From positions 1,736,001 through 1,800,000 of the forward strand of contig NZ_CP134159.1 in the NCBI RefSeq assembly GCF_032197885.1: DNA of 64,000 nt. The letters run 5' to 3'. A program made the position numbers and the translations under genes. Source of the DNA: Levilactobacillus namurensis. GTDB lineage: Bacteria > Bacillota > Bacilli > Lactobacillales > Lactobacillaceae. A model generated the notes under the pieces. The model was not told where the DNA came from. It saw nothing but the letters and a program-made list of their open reading frames with translations, and made no database searches. Shown here piece after piece: positions 40,825 to 52,970 of the stretch. How positions within the stretch are numbered: the first letter of the stretch is position 1; every line of letters begins with the position of its first letter.

Positions 40825-40873
40825 CAGCTTCTGTCTGGTGACTCCCCTCGGTCCGATTCCGGGGTGAAGCATA
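40825..40873 (+). repeat. tRNA-minihelix-like repeat R2
   Basis: 49 bp copy with GCTTC/GAAGC and the T-arm (one substitution in the T-loop, GTCCGATTCC). It starts directly after the previous stop and lies 24 bases before the PemK-like start. Confidence 0.85.
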
Positions 40874-40896
40874 AATATGATAAGGAGGGATCATCC

Positions 40897-41817
40897 ATGC
40901 CTGAAAAACCTGAAAATTCAAAGATAACCAAGGGTGATATAATGCGCCAAGCCATAAAGAACTTTAAGACCGTTTATTATGGAAATCGTTGGAATAAAAA
41001 GTTTGAATTTATCCCAACTTGGCTTCTCCACGAATCAGAAATGTTTCTTGAAGAGAAAAAGAATTATACTCACTACAAAACGTTCAAACGTGGTGCAATT
41101 GTAAATGTGAATTTTGGTGTAAATATAGGTGACGAGTTATCGGGCCCACACTTTGCAATCATTTTAAATAAAAATGACAGTCCCTCACGTGGTGTATTGA
41201 CTGTGCTCCCCCTAACTTCTCATGACCATCCGAATGAAGTTAAGCTTACTGATACAATTCGCAATTTGAGCAGTGATATGTTTCGTGATACTGGATTAGG
41301 CGTTATGCTTGCACTCTATGCGACTGAGATAGGTGCAGATGAATTTTATTTAGCTGCTAATCCCAAATTTCCAAACGCAAAGCAAAGATTGAAAACAAGT
41401 TTGATGTCTGGAGAAGACAAAGAATTAGGAAAAAGTACATTTGAGATTATTACACATATTATTCCCAATAAAAATACAGCATTTCGTTTGTTGTCTAATA
41501 ACGGTAAACGAACAACTATTAATTTAGGACGGTTACTAAATCCTGATGGTTCTCATTCCGATATTGTAAAAGACTTAGTTAATACACTTATATGGACAAA
41601 AAGGAAATATGAGGATTATAACTTAGTCACTTACGCAAAAGTAGCAGACGTTACAACTATCAGCAAGCAACGTCTTAATAGGCTAAGCCCCTTTGATCCA
41701 ATTGGTAAAATTATGGTTTCCAACTCAACATTGACACAAATAGATCAGGCCTTGGCAAAACTTTTCATCAAACAAAAGTCATTGGTTGACAATAGTTCCA
41801 GAATGGATAATAATTAG
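40897..41817 (+). CDS. PemK/MazF-fold protein
   Basis: 306 residues from ATG 40897 after AAGGAGG. Residues about 60-110 (FKRGAIVNVNFGVNIGDELS and PHFAIILNKNDS) match the MazF/PemK fold, which in toxins is an mRNA interferase; the protein is two to three times longer than classical toxins, with an N-terminal helical part and a C-terminal extension. No antitoxin gene is adjacent. Phage PemK-like proteins of this length are common and their role is unclear. First gene of module 3. Confidence 0.75.
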   Translation: MPEKPENSKITKGDIMRQAIKNFKTVYYGNRWNKKFEFIPTWLLHESEMFLEEKKNYTHYKTFKRGAIVNVNFGVNIGDELSGPHFAIILNKNDSPSRGVLTVLPLTSHDHPNEVKLTDTIRNLSSDMFRDTGLGVMLALYATEIGADEFYLAANPKFPNAKQRLKTSLMSGEDKELGKSTFEIITHIIPNKNTAFRLLSNNGKRTTINLGRLLNPDGSHSDIVKDLVNTLIWTKRKYEDYNLVTYAKVADVTTISKQRLNRLSPFDPIGKIMVSNSTLTQIDQALAKLFIKQKSLVDNSSRMDNN

Positions 41818-41875
41818 GTTATTGAGGGTTACATTATGTACGCCCACCTAATTTATCCTAGTAATTCTGGGATCT

Positions 41876-41910
41876 AAACGGTTAGCCAATGGCTAGCCGT
41901 TTTTTTATTT
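41876..41910 (+). terminator. Terminator after the PemK-like gene
   Basis: Stem ACGGTTAGCCA with TGGCTAGCCGT (one bulge), followed by seven T and an A/T tail. 58 bases after the stop codon. Confidence 0.85.
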
Positions 41911-42009
41911 TATAAAGCTCTAGTTAAATTTTTATTTGACCGCGAATTTACAGTTCAAGTACAAGACTTGTGCATTATCATTAACTCGTTTTTATTATAT
42001 TATTTTTTC

Positions 42010-42083
42010 GAACCCTTAGCTCAACAGAATAGAGCAACAGTTTCCTAAACTGTAGGTTGCGAGTTCGATTCTCGCAGGGTTCA
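42010..42083 (+). tRNA. tRNA-Arg(CCU), phage-encoded
   Basis: 74 bases. GAACCCT pairs with AGGGTTC, D-stem GCTC/GAGC, anticodon stem ACAGT/ACTGT with loop TTCCTAA, T-arm GCGAG/CTCGC with TTCGATT. No CCA encoded. Reads AGG codons, which are rare in GC-richer host genes. Prophage cargo. Confidence 0.85.
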
Positions 42084-42085
42084 TT

Positions 42086-42159
42086 GGACCTTTAGCTCAG
42101 CTGGTTAGAGTAGACGGCTCATAACCGTCCGGTCGTTAGTTCGAGTCCAACAAAGTTCA
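42086..42159 (+). tRNA. tRNA with CAU anticodon (Met or Ile2), phage-encoded
   Basis: 74 bases. GACGG/CCGTC encloses CTCATAA. Acceptor GGACCTT/AAAGTTC has one mismatch and one G-T; the T-arm has one mismatch. Might decode AUA if lysidine-modified. Slightly degenerate, so activity uncertain. Confidence 0.7.
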
Positions 42160-42180
42160 TTTAGGTAACTATCTAAGGAG

Positions 42181-42315
42181 ATGACTTTAACGTTAAAGAA
42201 AGATGTTTTTCAATTGATAAATGATCTAATCGACCACTTACCAGTCATTGCTCTGATTGTATTAGTTATCATAATTGTGTCCTTTTACGTTTTTCACATA
42301 CGGTCAAAACACTAA
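42181..42315 (+). CDS. 44-residue membrane peptide candidate
   Basis: ATG at 42181 directly follows AAGGAG with no spacer, which weakens it. The product has one membrane helix (VIALIVLVIIIVSFYVF) and a basic end (HIRSKH), like small holin-like or type I toxin-like peptides. It lies after the two tRNAs. Confidence 0.4.
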   Translation: MTLTLKKDVFQLINDLIDHLPVIALIVLVIIIVSFYVFHIRSKH

Positions 42316-42339
42316 CTTTTGCATTATGGAGGTAATTAA

Positions 42340-42561
42340 ATGGTTTTTACTGATGTATTTAATGTTACGCATGATGACTGCAAGATCATTCAAACTCAGA
42401 ACGACTTCAAACGTGTGTTTATTATTGAAAACGAACAGGGAGTACGTTTTACCTGTTTGAAAGATGATGCACCTCGCTCTTCCAAAATTCACGATCATTG
42501 GAAACATGCCAAGCCTAGTGATTCTCCTGATGCACATCCTTTTCATGATAAATTTGTGTAA
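42340..42561 (+). CDS. 73-residue protein, unknown
   Basis: ATG at 42340 after TATGGAGG. Beta-rich start (DCKIIQTQNDFKRVFIIENE) and a His-rich end (HDHWKHAKPSDSPDAHPFHD). No family recognised. Last gene of module 3, followed by R3. Confidence 0.6.
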   Translation: MVFTDVFNVTHDDCKIIQTQNDFKRVFIIENEQGVRFTCLKDDAPRSSKIHDHWKHAKPSDSPDAHPFHDKFV

Positions 42562-42587
42562 CTGGATTGTTATGTGCCTAAGACGTG

Positions 42588-42634
42588 GCTTCTGTCTGGT
42601 GACTCCCCTCGGTTCGATTCCGGGGTGAAGCATA
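42588..42634 (+). repeat. tRNA-minihelix-like repeat R3
   Basis: 47 bp copy: GCTTC, T-arm (CTCGG, TTCGATT, CCGGG) and GAAGC. It lies 27 bases after a stop codon and 104 bases before the integrase. Confidence 0.85.
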
Positions 42635-42708
42635 GTCCCAAGGATGGTGACATTAAAAGATAAATATGTACTTGGGCCCGTTCAGGGCTTTTCTTTAATC
42701 GTCAAAAA

Positions 42709-42720
42709 GAACGCACGTTC
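42709..42720. promoter_or_regulatory. LexA/DinR box before the integrase
   Basis: GAACGCACGTTC, a perfect GAAC-N4-GTTC dyad that also fits the R-N-R-Y centre of Gram-positive LexA boxes. It lies 17 bases before the integrase start, next to its ribosome site, so LexA would block transcription or elongation. Confidence 0.7.
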
Positions 42721-42737
42721 GGAATGGAGGAATTATC

Positions 42738-44069
42738 ATGGCTCAAATATTCAAACGTGGCGACAGCTGGAAAGCCAAGGTCTACTTCAAGGACATTCAC
42801 GGCAAACGGACGTCACGCTCACAGGAAGGGTTCCGCACCAAGAAGGAAGCCGAAGCGGCCGCCCGGGTGATGGAAGACACTTACAAGAATGGATCCGATG
42901 TCGGCGACAAGAACATCTCTTTTAGCGACTACTTCCAGAAATGGTTCCACATCTTCCGGGAACCTGGCCTGTCAGATACCACTATCGCCCGGTACCAATA
43001 CACCATCAACGTGATTGACGAATACTTCGGTGACACACTTTTCCGTAAGATCAAAACAGCCGACTATCAGGAATTTCTCAACTGGTTTGGCAACGGGAAC
43101 GGAAAGGACGCGAAGCCCCACGCTAAGGCGACTGCCGACAAAATCAACACACACATCCGGGCCGCTGTCCGCAATGCAGTCAACGATTCGGTCATCAGCC
43201 GGGATTTCACGCAAAACACTCACGTCGTCTACGACAGCAGCCGGACCCGTGAGATCAAATGGCTCTCATATGACGATGCAGCCAAGCTGTACAACTACAC
43301 GCTGAACCACTTGGAAGGCATTGACGTTGTTCCCTATATGGTTCTGACTGCCCTGCTCACCGGCATGCGCCAGCAAGAAATCGCGGGGCTTACCTGGGAC
43401 GACATCGACAGCAAGGGGGGCTTCATCAAGATCACGAAGACCTGGAACTGGACGAAGCGTGACTTTGGCCCCACCAAGAACCCGGCATCCGTCCGGACCA
43501 TCTCGATTGACCGCAACCTGGTGAACATCTTGACCAAACTGCAGTATGAGCAAAAACGCTACTTGAAAGTGAACGACAAGACCAATCCACACAGCCTGGT
43601 TTTTCTGTCGCGCTACAACCGTGTCCCCTCTTCTAAGGCCCTCAACGACCGGTTACACGAACTGATGAAGGACGCCGACATCAACATATACCTGCGGTTC
43701 CACGGGCTCCGGCACACTCACGCGTCCATTCTGCTGTATCAGAAGATGTCGATTGCCTATATCAGCCACCGACTTGGTCACCAGGACATCGCCACAACAA
43801 CGAAGACTTATCTCCATATCATCAAGGAACTGGAGCAGGAAGAGACCGTCCGCACCCGTGAGATCTTCACTGACCTGGGGAAGAAGGCCGACTGGTCCGA
43901 CTTCAATCAAAGTCAAGGCCGAGTGATGGGTGCACCCAAATGGGTGATTCTCACTCCTGAATGGGTGCACCTTGGGTGCACACTTTTACAAAAGCATACG
44001 CGAATATATTTTTTTAGATACAAAAAAAGAGCAGAAATGCTATTATATCAACGTTCCTGCTCTTTTTAA
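42738..44069 (+). CDS. int: Tyrosine site-specific integrase
   Basis: 443 residues. N-terminal arm-binding and core-binding domains (about 1-170), catalytic domain with R211, H322-x-x-R325, H348 and nucleophile Y358. Integrates and, with an excisionase, excises the prophage; no excisionase gene is evident nearby. Residues 390-443 are an extension that reads through TGGGTGCAC repeats and a terminator and ends in its T-run, so the true ancestral stop may have been lost. It ends 23 bases before the tRNA-Leu gene. Confidence 0.9.
   Translation: MAQIFKRGDSWKAKVYFKDIHGKRTSRSQEGFRTKKEAEAAARVMEDTYKNGSDVGDKNISFSDYFQKWFHIFREPGLSDTTIARYQYTINVIDEYFGDTLFRKIKTADYQEFLNWFGNGNGKDAKPHAKATADKINTHIRAAVRNAVNDSVISRDFTQNTHVVYDSSRTREIKWLSYDDAAKLYNYTLNHLEGIDVVPYMVLTALLTGMRQQEIAGLTWDDIDSKGGFIKITKTWNWTKRDFGPTKNPASVRTISIDRNLVNILTKLQYEQKRYLKVNDKTNPHSLVFLSRYNRVPSSKALNDRLHELMKDADINIYLRFHGLRHTHASILLYQKMSIAYISHRLGHQDIATTTKTYLHIIKELEQEETVRTREIFTDLGKKADWSDFNQSQGRVMGAPKWVILTPEWVHLGCTLLQKHTRIYFFRYKKRAEMLLYQRSCSF
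43927..43982. repeat. TGGGTGCAC repeats next to the attachment site
   Basis: A 12 bp palindrome TGGGTGCACCCA (43927-43938) and two further TGGGTGCAC copies (43962 and 43973) lie in the 3' coding extension of the integrase. Spacing suggests arm-type integrase binding sites. Confidence 0.55.
44022..44067. terminator. Bidirectional terminator between integrase and tRNA cluster
   Basis: AGAGCAG and CTGCTCT pair (22-base loop) with A-run on one side and T-run on the other. It ends the integrase on the plus strand and, on the minus strand, the rRNA-tRNA transcript. Confidence 0.75.
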
Positions 44070-44091
44070 AGTGGCTTATGTTTCCCAGTTA

Positions 44092-44112
44092 TACCGGAGG
44101 TGGGGTTCGAAC
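44092..44112. other. Inferred right attachment site in the tRNA-Leu 3' end
   Basis: The integrase gene ends 23 bases from the 3' end of tRNA-Leu, the usual phage target. The phage keeps the tRNA 3' end intact. The other half is outside the window, so the core cannot be defined. Confidence 0.5.
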
Positions 44113-44176
44113 CCACACGACCTCAACGGTCACTGGATTTTGAGTCCAGCGCGTCTGCCAATTCCGCCACTCCGGC
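44092..44176 (-). tRNA. tRNA-Leu(CAA)
   Basis: 85 bases with a long variable arm; anticodon loop CTCAAAA between CTGGA and TCCAG. Last tRNA of the rRNA-linked cluster and prophage insertion site. Confidence 0.95.
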
Positions 44177-44207
44177 AAAAAATATCTGATTGGATACACC
44201 CAGTCAA

Positions 44208-44278
<71 letters not shown>

Positions 44279-44332
44279 ATAATCGTCTATCCAATCTGAC
44301 TGGAACAACCTTAAGGGGTATGCCCAATCTAG

Positions 44333-44406
44333 GGCGGTATGTGAGAATCGAACTCACGCGTGCCGGAACCACAATCCGGTGTGTTAACCACTTCACCAAT
44401 ACCGCC
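44333..44406 (-). tRNA. tRNA-His(GTG)
   Basis: 74 bases including the extra G at position -1 opposite C73, the His identity pair; loop TTGTGGT between CCGGA and TCCGG. Confidence 0.95.
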
Positions 44407-44418
44407 ATAACATTACAA

Positions 44419-44489
44419 CAGGGATAGTAGGAATTGAACCCACACCGACGGTTTTGGAGACCGTAGTTCTACCTTTAAACTATATCCCT
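44419..44489 (-). tRNA. tRNA-Trp(CCA)
   Basis: 71 bases; acceptor AGGGATA/TATCCCT, loop CTCCAAA between ACGGT and ACCGT, discriminator G. Confidence 0.95.
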
Positions 44490-44495
44490 ATATGA

Positions 44496-44578
44496 TGGAG
44501 GGGAGTGGATTCGAACCACCGAACCCGAAGGAGCGGATTTACAGTCCGCCGCGTTTAGCCAGACTTCGCTACCCCTCC
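44496..44578 (-). tRNA. tRNA-Tyr(GTA)
   Basis: 83 bases with long variable arm; loop CTGTAAA between GCGGA and TCCGC. Confidence 0.95.
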
Positions 44579-44583
44579 ATAAA

Positions 44584-44656
44584 TGGCGCGGGACGGAATC
44601 GAACCGCCGACACATGGAGCTTCAATCCATTGCTCTACCGACTGAGCTACCGAGCC
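44584..44656 (-). tRNA. tRNA-Phe(GAA)
   Basis: 73 bases; loop TTGAAGC between ATGGA and TCCAT. The acceptor GGCTCGG/CCGCGCC has one T-C mismatch. Confidence 0.93.
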
Positions 44657-44708
44657 ATTATTTCATCATGTAGTAATGTTGTGTATTAAATTAATAATAA
44701 CATAACCA

Positions 44709-44782
44709 CGGTCTGTACGAGACTCGAACTCGTGATCTCCTCCGTGACAGGGAGGCGTCCTAACCAACTGGACCAACAGACC
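44709..44782 (-). tRNA. tRNA-Asp(GTC)
   Basis: 74 bases; loop CTGTCAC between CCTCC and GGAGG, discriminator G. Confidence 0.95.
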
Positions 44783-44809
44783 ATAATCAAGTGTTATGCT
44801 ATTATCTTA

Positions 44810-44882
44810 TGGAGGATACAGGGCTCGAACCTGTGACCCTCTGCTTGTAAGGCAGACGCTCTCCCAACTGAGCTAATCCTCC
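44810..44882 (-). tRNA. tRNA-Val(TAC)
   Basis: 73 bases; loop CTTACAA between TCTGC and GCAGA. Confidence 0.95.
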
Positions 44883-44892
44883 ATGATAACAA

Positions 44893-44965
44893 TGACCCGT
44901 ACGGGATTCGAACCCATGTTACTGCCGTGAAAGGGCAGTGTCTTAAACCACTTGACCAACGGGTC
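44893..44965 (-). tRNA. tRNA-Glu(TTC)
   Basis: 73 bases; loop CTTTCAC between CTGCC and GGCAG. Confidence 0.95.
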
Positions 44966-44978
44966 ATACTTTGGGAAA

Positions 44979-45069
44979 CGGAGAGTGAGGGATTCGAACC
45001 CTCGAAACAGGTTAGTACCCGTTTACAGCATTTCCAATGCTGCTCCTTCAGCCACTCGGACAACTCTCC
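44979..45069 (-). tRNA. tRNA-Ser(GGA)
   Basis: 91 bases with long variable arm; loop TTGGAAA between CAGCA and TGCTG, discriminator G. Confidence 0.95.
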
Positions 45070-45077
45070 ATCTAAAG

Positions 45078-45150
45078 CTCCGGCAGGCGGGCTCGAACCG
45101 TCGACAACCTGATTAACAGTCAGGTGCTCTACCAACTGAGCTATGCCGGA
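45078..45150 (-). tRNA. tRNA-Asn(GTT)
   Basis: 73 bases; loop CTGTTAA between CCTGA and TCAGG. First tRNA after the 5S gene. Confidence 0.95.
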
Positions 45151-45156
45151 ATAATC

Positions 45157-45273
45157 GCGTGGCAACGTCCTATCCTCGCAGGGGGCGATCCCCCAACTAC
45201 TTTTGGCGTGCTGAAGCTTAACTTCTGTGTTCGGCATGGGAACAGGTGTATCCTTCAGGCTATCGCCACCACA
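45157..45273 (-). rRNA. rrf: 5S rRNA
   Basis: About 117 bases, from TGTGGTGGCG to its paired 3' end near GCCACGCG, with the typical CCGAACACAGAAGTTAAG core. It lies between 23S and tRNA-Asn. Ends are approximate by a few bases. Confidence 0.95.
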
Positions 45274-45338
45274 CTATAAGAGAACTTATTCCCTCAAAAC
45301 TAGCTACTACCAATTATTCTCTTGAGAACACCATTACT

Positions 45339-48254
<2,916 letters not shown>

Positions 48255-48420
48255 ATTTATCACGATGTGATAAACGATTAATCGAGTATTAGCGATTTAA
48301 ACTAATTAAAAAACTCAAAATAAACGCGGTGTTCTCGGTTTAATTATCTTAATAATTAAAGGAAAATAATTGATAGTATCTAGTTTTCAAAGAACAAATT
48401 CTATGATGCTTTCGCATCAA
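48255..48420 (-). other. Spacer between tRNA-Ala and 23S
   Basis: About 165 bases, A/T-rich. It includes sequence that can pair around the 23S ends for processing (ATCGTGATAAATAGG and others). No gene. Confidence 0.7.
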
Positions 48421-48493
48421 TGGAGAATAACGGGATCGAACCGTTGACCCCCTGCTTGCAAAGCAGGTGCTCTCCCATCTGAGCTAATTCCCC
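48421..48493 (-). tRNA. tRNA-Ala(TGC)
   Basis: 73 bases; loop TTTGCAA between CCTGC and GCAGG, in the 16S-23S spacer. Confidence 0.95.
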
Positions 48494-48512
48494 ATATCGA
48501 CCTTACGGTCAA

Positions 48513-48587
<75 letters not shown>

Positions 48588-48667
48588 AAAAAAGCACATA
48601 AGGCTTTGAGGGTAGACCCCTCAAAACTGACCATTGTTTCGACAAAGTATGTGTAGCCTCCGTATAT

Positions 48668-50241
<1,574 letters not shown>

Positions 50242-50429
50242 AGATGATAAGCTCGAATAGCTCATCGATTGTTGTTACATTTTTAAAGCGAATTGACTTC
50301 GCAAATATTGCTTTGGGTTTGAATATAAATTCAAACCGCCCTACACATATTTGGTTTGTCGAAACAATGTTCAGTTTTCAAAGGTCTACCAAGTTATCAG
50401 AAGCAATCGCTCCGTGACAACTTTTAAAG
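50242..50429 (-). other. rRNA operon leader
   Basis: About 180 bases between promoter and 16S. It contains the CATTGTTTCGACAAA motif that recurs after the 16S gene, consistent with the processing stem. No gene. Confidence 0.6.
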
Positions 50430-50458
50430 TATATCATGTCGTCAATATCGTGTCAACA
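50430..50458 (-). promoter_or_regulatory. rRNA promoter P2
   Basis: TTGACA (50453-50458), 17 bases, TATACT (50430-50435), nearly consensus, directed at 16S. Start expected near 50423. Confidence 0.9.
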
Positions 50459-50534
50459 ACTTTTTAAACATTATTTTGAATGAATATTGAATGTTTAACC
50501 AGAAGCTGAATAAATATTCTTAACAACGTATATT

Positions 50535-50563
50535 ACTATATCAATTCTCAAACCGGCCGTCAA
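50535..50563 (-). promoter_or_regulatory. rRNA promoter P1
   Basis: TTGACG (50558-50563), 17 bases, TATAGT (50535-50540). It lies 105 bases upstream of P2; tandem promoters are usual for rRNA operons. Confidence 0.85.
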
Positions 50564-50716
50564 GCCTTTTTTTAAATTAATAAATCGTAACGCCTCGCTG
50601 TGTTCGATGTCTCAATGACTTAACTGACAACAAAAAATAGTTTACCAATATCTCCGGGTAGGGTCAAGGGAAAAATGAATATTTACCGAAATAAATTTCA
50701 TCCTCCGTGAAATATA

Positions 50717-50757
50717 CAAGCAAAAGGCCCGCCATCATCACGATAGCGGGCCCCTTT
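50717..50757 (-). terminator. Terminator of ltaS
   Basis: Stem GGCCCGC/GCGGGCC with a 13-base loop and T-run on the minus strand, just after the ltaS stop at 50767. Confidence 0.85.
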
Positions 50758-50766
50758 GCTTAATCT

Positions 50767-52830
50767 TTACTTCAATTCTGGTGCATCCGTCTTGTAGTCA
50801 TCGACCGTACTCTTCCCATGATGCTGAGCTAGAACACTAGTCTTCTCCGTCTTCTGGGCCTCCGCCAACCGTTCCATGGCTGGTTTCAACTTATAGGTAA
50901 AGTCCGACTTATCGACTTTCTTAAAGTTCTTCGGTGTGTAGAACCGTAATAGATCCCCGTAAATCACCCGATCAGACAGTGAGAGTTCCGTCGTCACGTG
51001 GTTTTGCATCTGATCGACCTGCTTCTTCTGAGCCGCCGTCAGCTTCAGGACCTTCCCCGTCTTAGTATCATAGACGGTCCCCCCAACCTTAGTATAAGTC
51101 GGTGAGACAAAGTTTCCGTTACGGAAAGCAACCGTCTGATTACGGTTCTTAGCCAGCAAGTCTTGACCAAACTGAATCGTATCCGTGTTCTTGACCCCTA
51201 ACAGGTCCAATAAGGTCGGCAGGACGTCAATCTCACCACCATACGTGTGGTTGATACCGCCCTTCAGTCCCGTGGCGTGAATCATCAGTGGGACCTTCTG
51301 GAACTGGGCCAAATCAAAACTCGTAACCTTCTTCTTCCCCAATAATTGGGCAATCGCTGGCCGGTGGTTATTCGAAATCCCGTAGTGGTCCCCGTACGCC
51401 AGGATGACACTATTCTTATAGAGTCCTGCCTTCTTCAGGTATGACACGAACTCCGCAAACGCCTGATCCAGATAATGTGCCGTCTGAACGTAAGGATCGA
51501 CCGTCTTATCTCCGGTCTTCGTCGCTGGGAAATCAATATTCTTCTTATCTAATTCGTATGGGTAGTGGTTCGTCAACGTAATCAGCTTCGCGTAGAACGG
51601 TTGTGGTAACTGTTGCAGATACTTAACCGAGTCCTTGAAGAAAATCTTATCCTTCAGACCATATCCAATACTATAGTTGGCTTTTTGCTGATAGTAGCTA
51701 GAACTAAAGAAGTACTGGTATCCCCAGGACTTATAGGTGTTATCCCGGTTCCAGAAACTAGGAACGTCCCCATGAAAAGCCGCTGTAGTGTAACCCGCTT
51801 CTTGGCTCAAGATCGCTGGAGCCGCCTGGAACGTATTCTGCGTCCCGTAAGTGGTCATCGCCGAACCTTGTGGTAACCCAAACAGGGAATTTTCCAACAT
51901 CATTTCTGCGTCAGAAGTCTTCCCTTGGGCCACTTGATGGTAGAAGTTATCAAACGACAGGGTGTTTTTACTATGGTAGAACTTGTTTAACGTAGGTGTT
52001 ACTTCTTTACCGTTCACCTTGTAATCCAACAAGAACTGTTGGAAACTCTCCAAATGAATGATAAAGACGTTCTTTCCCTTTTCCTTACCAAAGTACGACA
52101 CGTTCGGGCTGACCCGATTCTGCTTCAAGTACTTCAGCACACTCTTCATGTCACTTGCGTTAGCACTCGCCCGCGTCGAACTTTCCTTTTGCGTCTGGTA
52201 CGCATTAAAGGCCGCATACTCGTTCAACCCCAAGTACTTCACGATGTAGTTGTTGTCAAACGTCCGCGTCAGCAACCCGGAACGGTCAGCGTTGGCCATC
52301 CCGAACTCCGCAAACATTAGTCCAAATGACAGGACCGAGATGGTCAGTGCGTAACGGCGTTTAAACGGCCGCGGGTCGATACGAATCACGTGCGTCAGTA
52401 GCAACACGATCAAAATAATAATATCCAGGTAGACGAAAAAGTCATACAGGTGGGTAATCTGCGCTAAGCTTTTCCCCAAGTTATTCTGAACGTCGCTAGA
52501 CCCCTTCATGATACCGAAGGACAGAAAATCCGAGAATTCCCGGTAATAGACCACGTTCGCAAAGATCCAAGTGGACTCCAGCAAGTCGATGACCAACATG
52601 AGCCAGTACGCTAACCGGCCCCGGAAGTATAACGCAATCCCAAAAACCAGCAAGGCGGCCGGCACTGGGTTCACGAACAGCAAGAACTGCTGCACACTTC
52701 CCTTCGCCCCCAAAGTAAATTCGGTTTGGTAGGCAATGTACGTTTTTATCCAAAATAAGACGACAATCAACAGGAAAAAGCCCATTCGGGTGTTCAACCA
52801 GTTCATCTTTCGCTTAACAAAGTTTGCCAT
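50767..52830 (-). CDS. ltaS: Lipoteichoic acid synthase (LtaS)-type phosphoglycerol transferase
   Basis: 687 residues. Five membrane helices lie in the first 180 residues, followed by an extracellular sulphatase-like domain. E261 (HLES) and the nucleophile T305 (GKTSD) match the LtaS active site; AYGDHYGISNNHRPA and a later His complete the metal site. The enzyme polymerises glycerol phosphate from phosphatidylglycerol onto the glycolipid anchor. A C-terminal tail is longer than in S. aureus. A consensus promoter lies 35 bases upstream, and a terminator directly follows. Confidence 0.92.
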   Translation of the reverse strand: MANFVKRKMNWLNTRMGFFLLIVVLFWIKTYIAYQTEFTLGAKGSVQQFLLFVNPVPAALLVFGIALYFRGRLAYWLMLVIDLLESTWIFANVVYYREFSDFLSFGIMKGSSDVQNNLGKSLAQITHLYDFFVYLDIIILIVLLLTHVIRIDPRPFKRRYALTISVLSFGLMFAEFGMANADRSGLLTRTFDNNYIVKYLGLNEYAAFNAYQTQKESSTRASANASDMKSVLKYLKQNRVSPNVSYFGKEKGKNVFIIHLESFQQFLLDYKVNGKEVTPTLNKFYHSKNTLSFDNFYHQVAQGKTSDAEMMLENSLFGLPQGSAMTTYGTQNTFQAAPAILSQEAGYTTAAFHGDVPSFWNRDNTYKSWGYQYFFSSSYYQQKANYSIGYGLKDKIFFKDSVKYLQQLPQPFYAKLITLTNHYPYELDKKNIDFPATKTGDKTVDPYVQTAHYLDQAFAEFVSYLKKAGLYKNSVILAYGDHYGISNNHRPAIAQLLGKKKVTSFDLAQFQKVPLMIHATGLKGGINHTYGGEIDVLPTLLDLLGVKNTDTIQFGQDLLAKNRNQTVAFRNGNFVSPTYTKVGGTVYDTKTGKVLKLTAAQKKQVDQMQNHVTTELSLSDRVIYGDLLRFYTPKNFKKVDKSDFTYKLKPAMERLAEAQKTEKTSVLAQHHGKSTVDDYKTDAPELK

Positions 52831-52864
52831 GAGACAGCCTCCACAAAATAGTTAACATTACTCC

Positions 52865-52892
52865 AGTATAGCCGATAGACCTTGGGAATCAA
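52865..52892 (-). promoter_or_regulatory. Promoter of ltaS
   Basis: TTGATT (52887-52892), 16 bases, TATACT (52865-52870), minus strand, 35 bases before the start codon. Confidence 0.75.
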
Positions 52893-52932
52893 TTGGAACG
52901 GCTAACCTTTGGAAAATTTCAACTTTTCGAGT

Positions 52933-52970
52933 CTAAAAAAAAACAAAACTATGGCACCCATAGTTTTGTT
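52933..52970 (-). terminator. Terminator of the ykuJ-like gene
   Basis: Perfect 13 bp stem (AACAAAACTATGG and CCATAGTTTTGTT) with a three-base loop and a long T-run on the minus strand. The stem begins in the stop codon of the gene. Confidence 0.9.

Noticed and set aside
40897-41817. Classical toxin-antitoxin pair
   Set aside because: The PemK-like protein is too long for a classical toxin and no antitoxin gene is adjacent.
42181-42315. Certain type I toxin
   Set aside because: Single membrane helix fits, but no antisense RNA is evident and the ribosome site is badly spaced.
38904-42634. R1-R3 as a CRISPR array
   Set aside because: Repeats are 1.7-1.9 kb apart and separated by genes; no short spacers, no cas genes.
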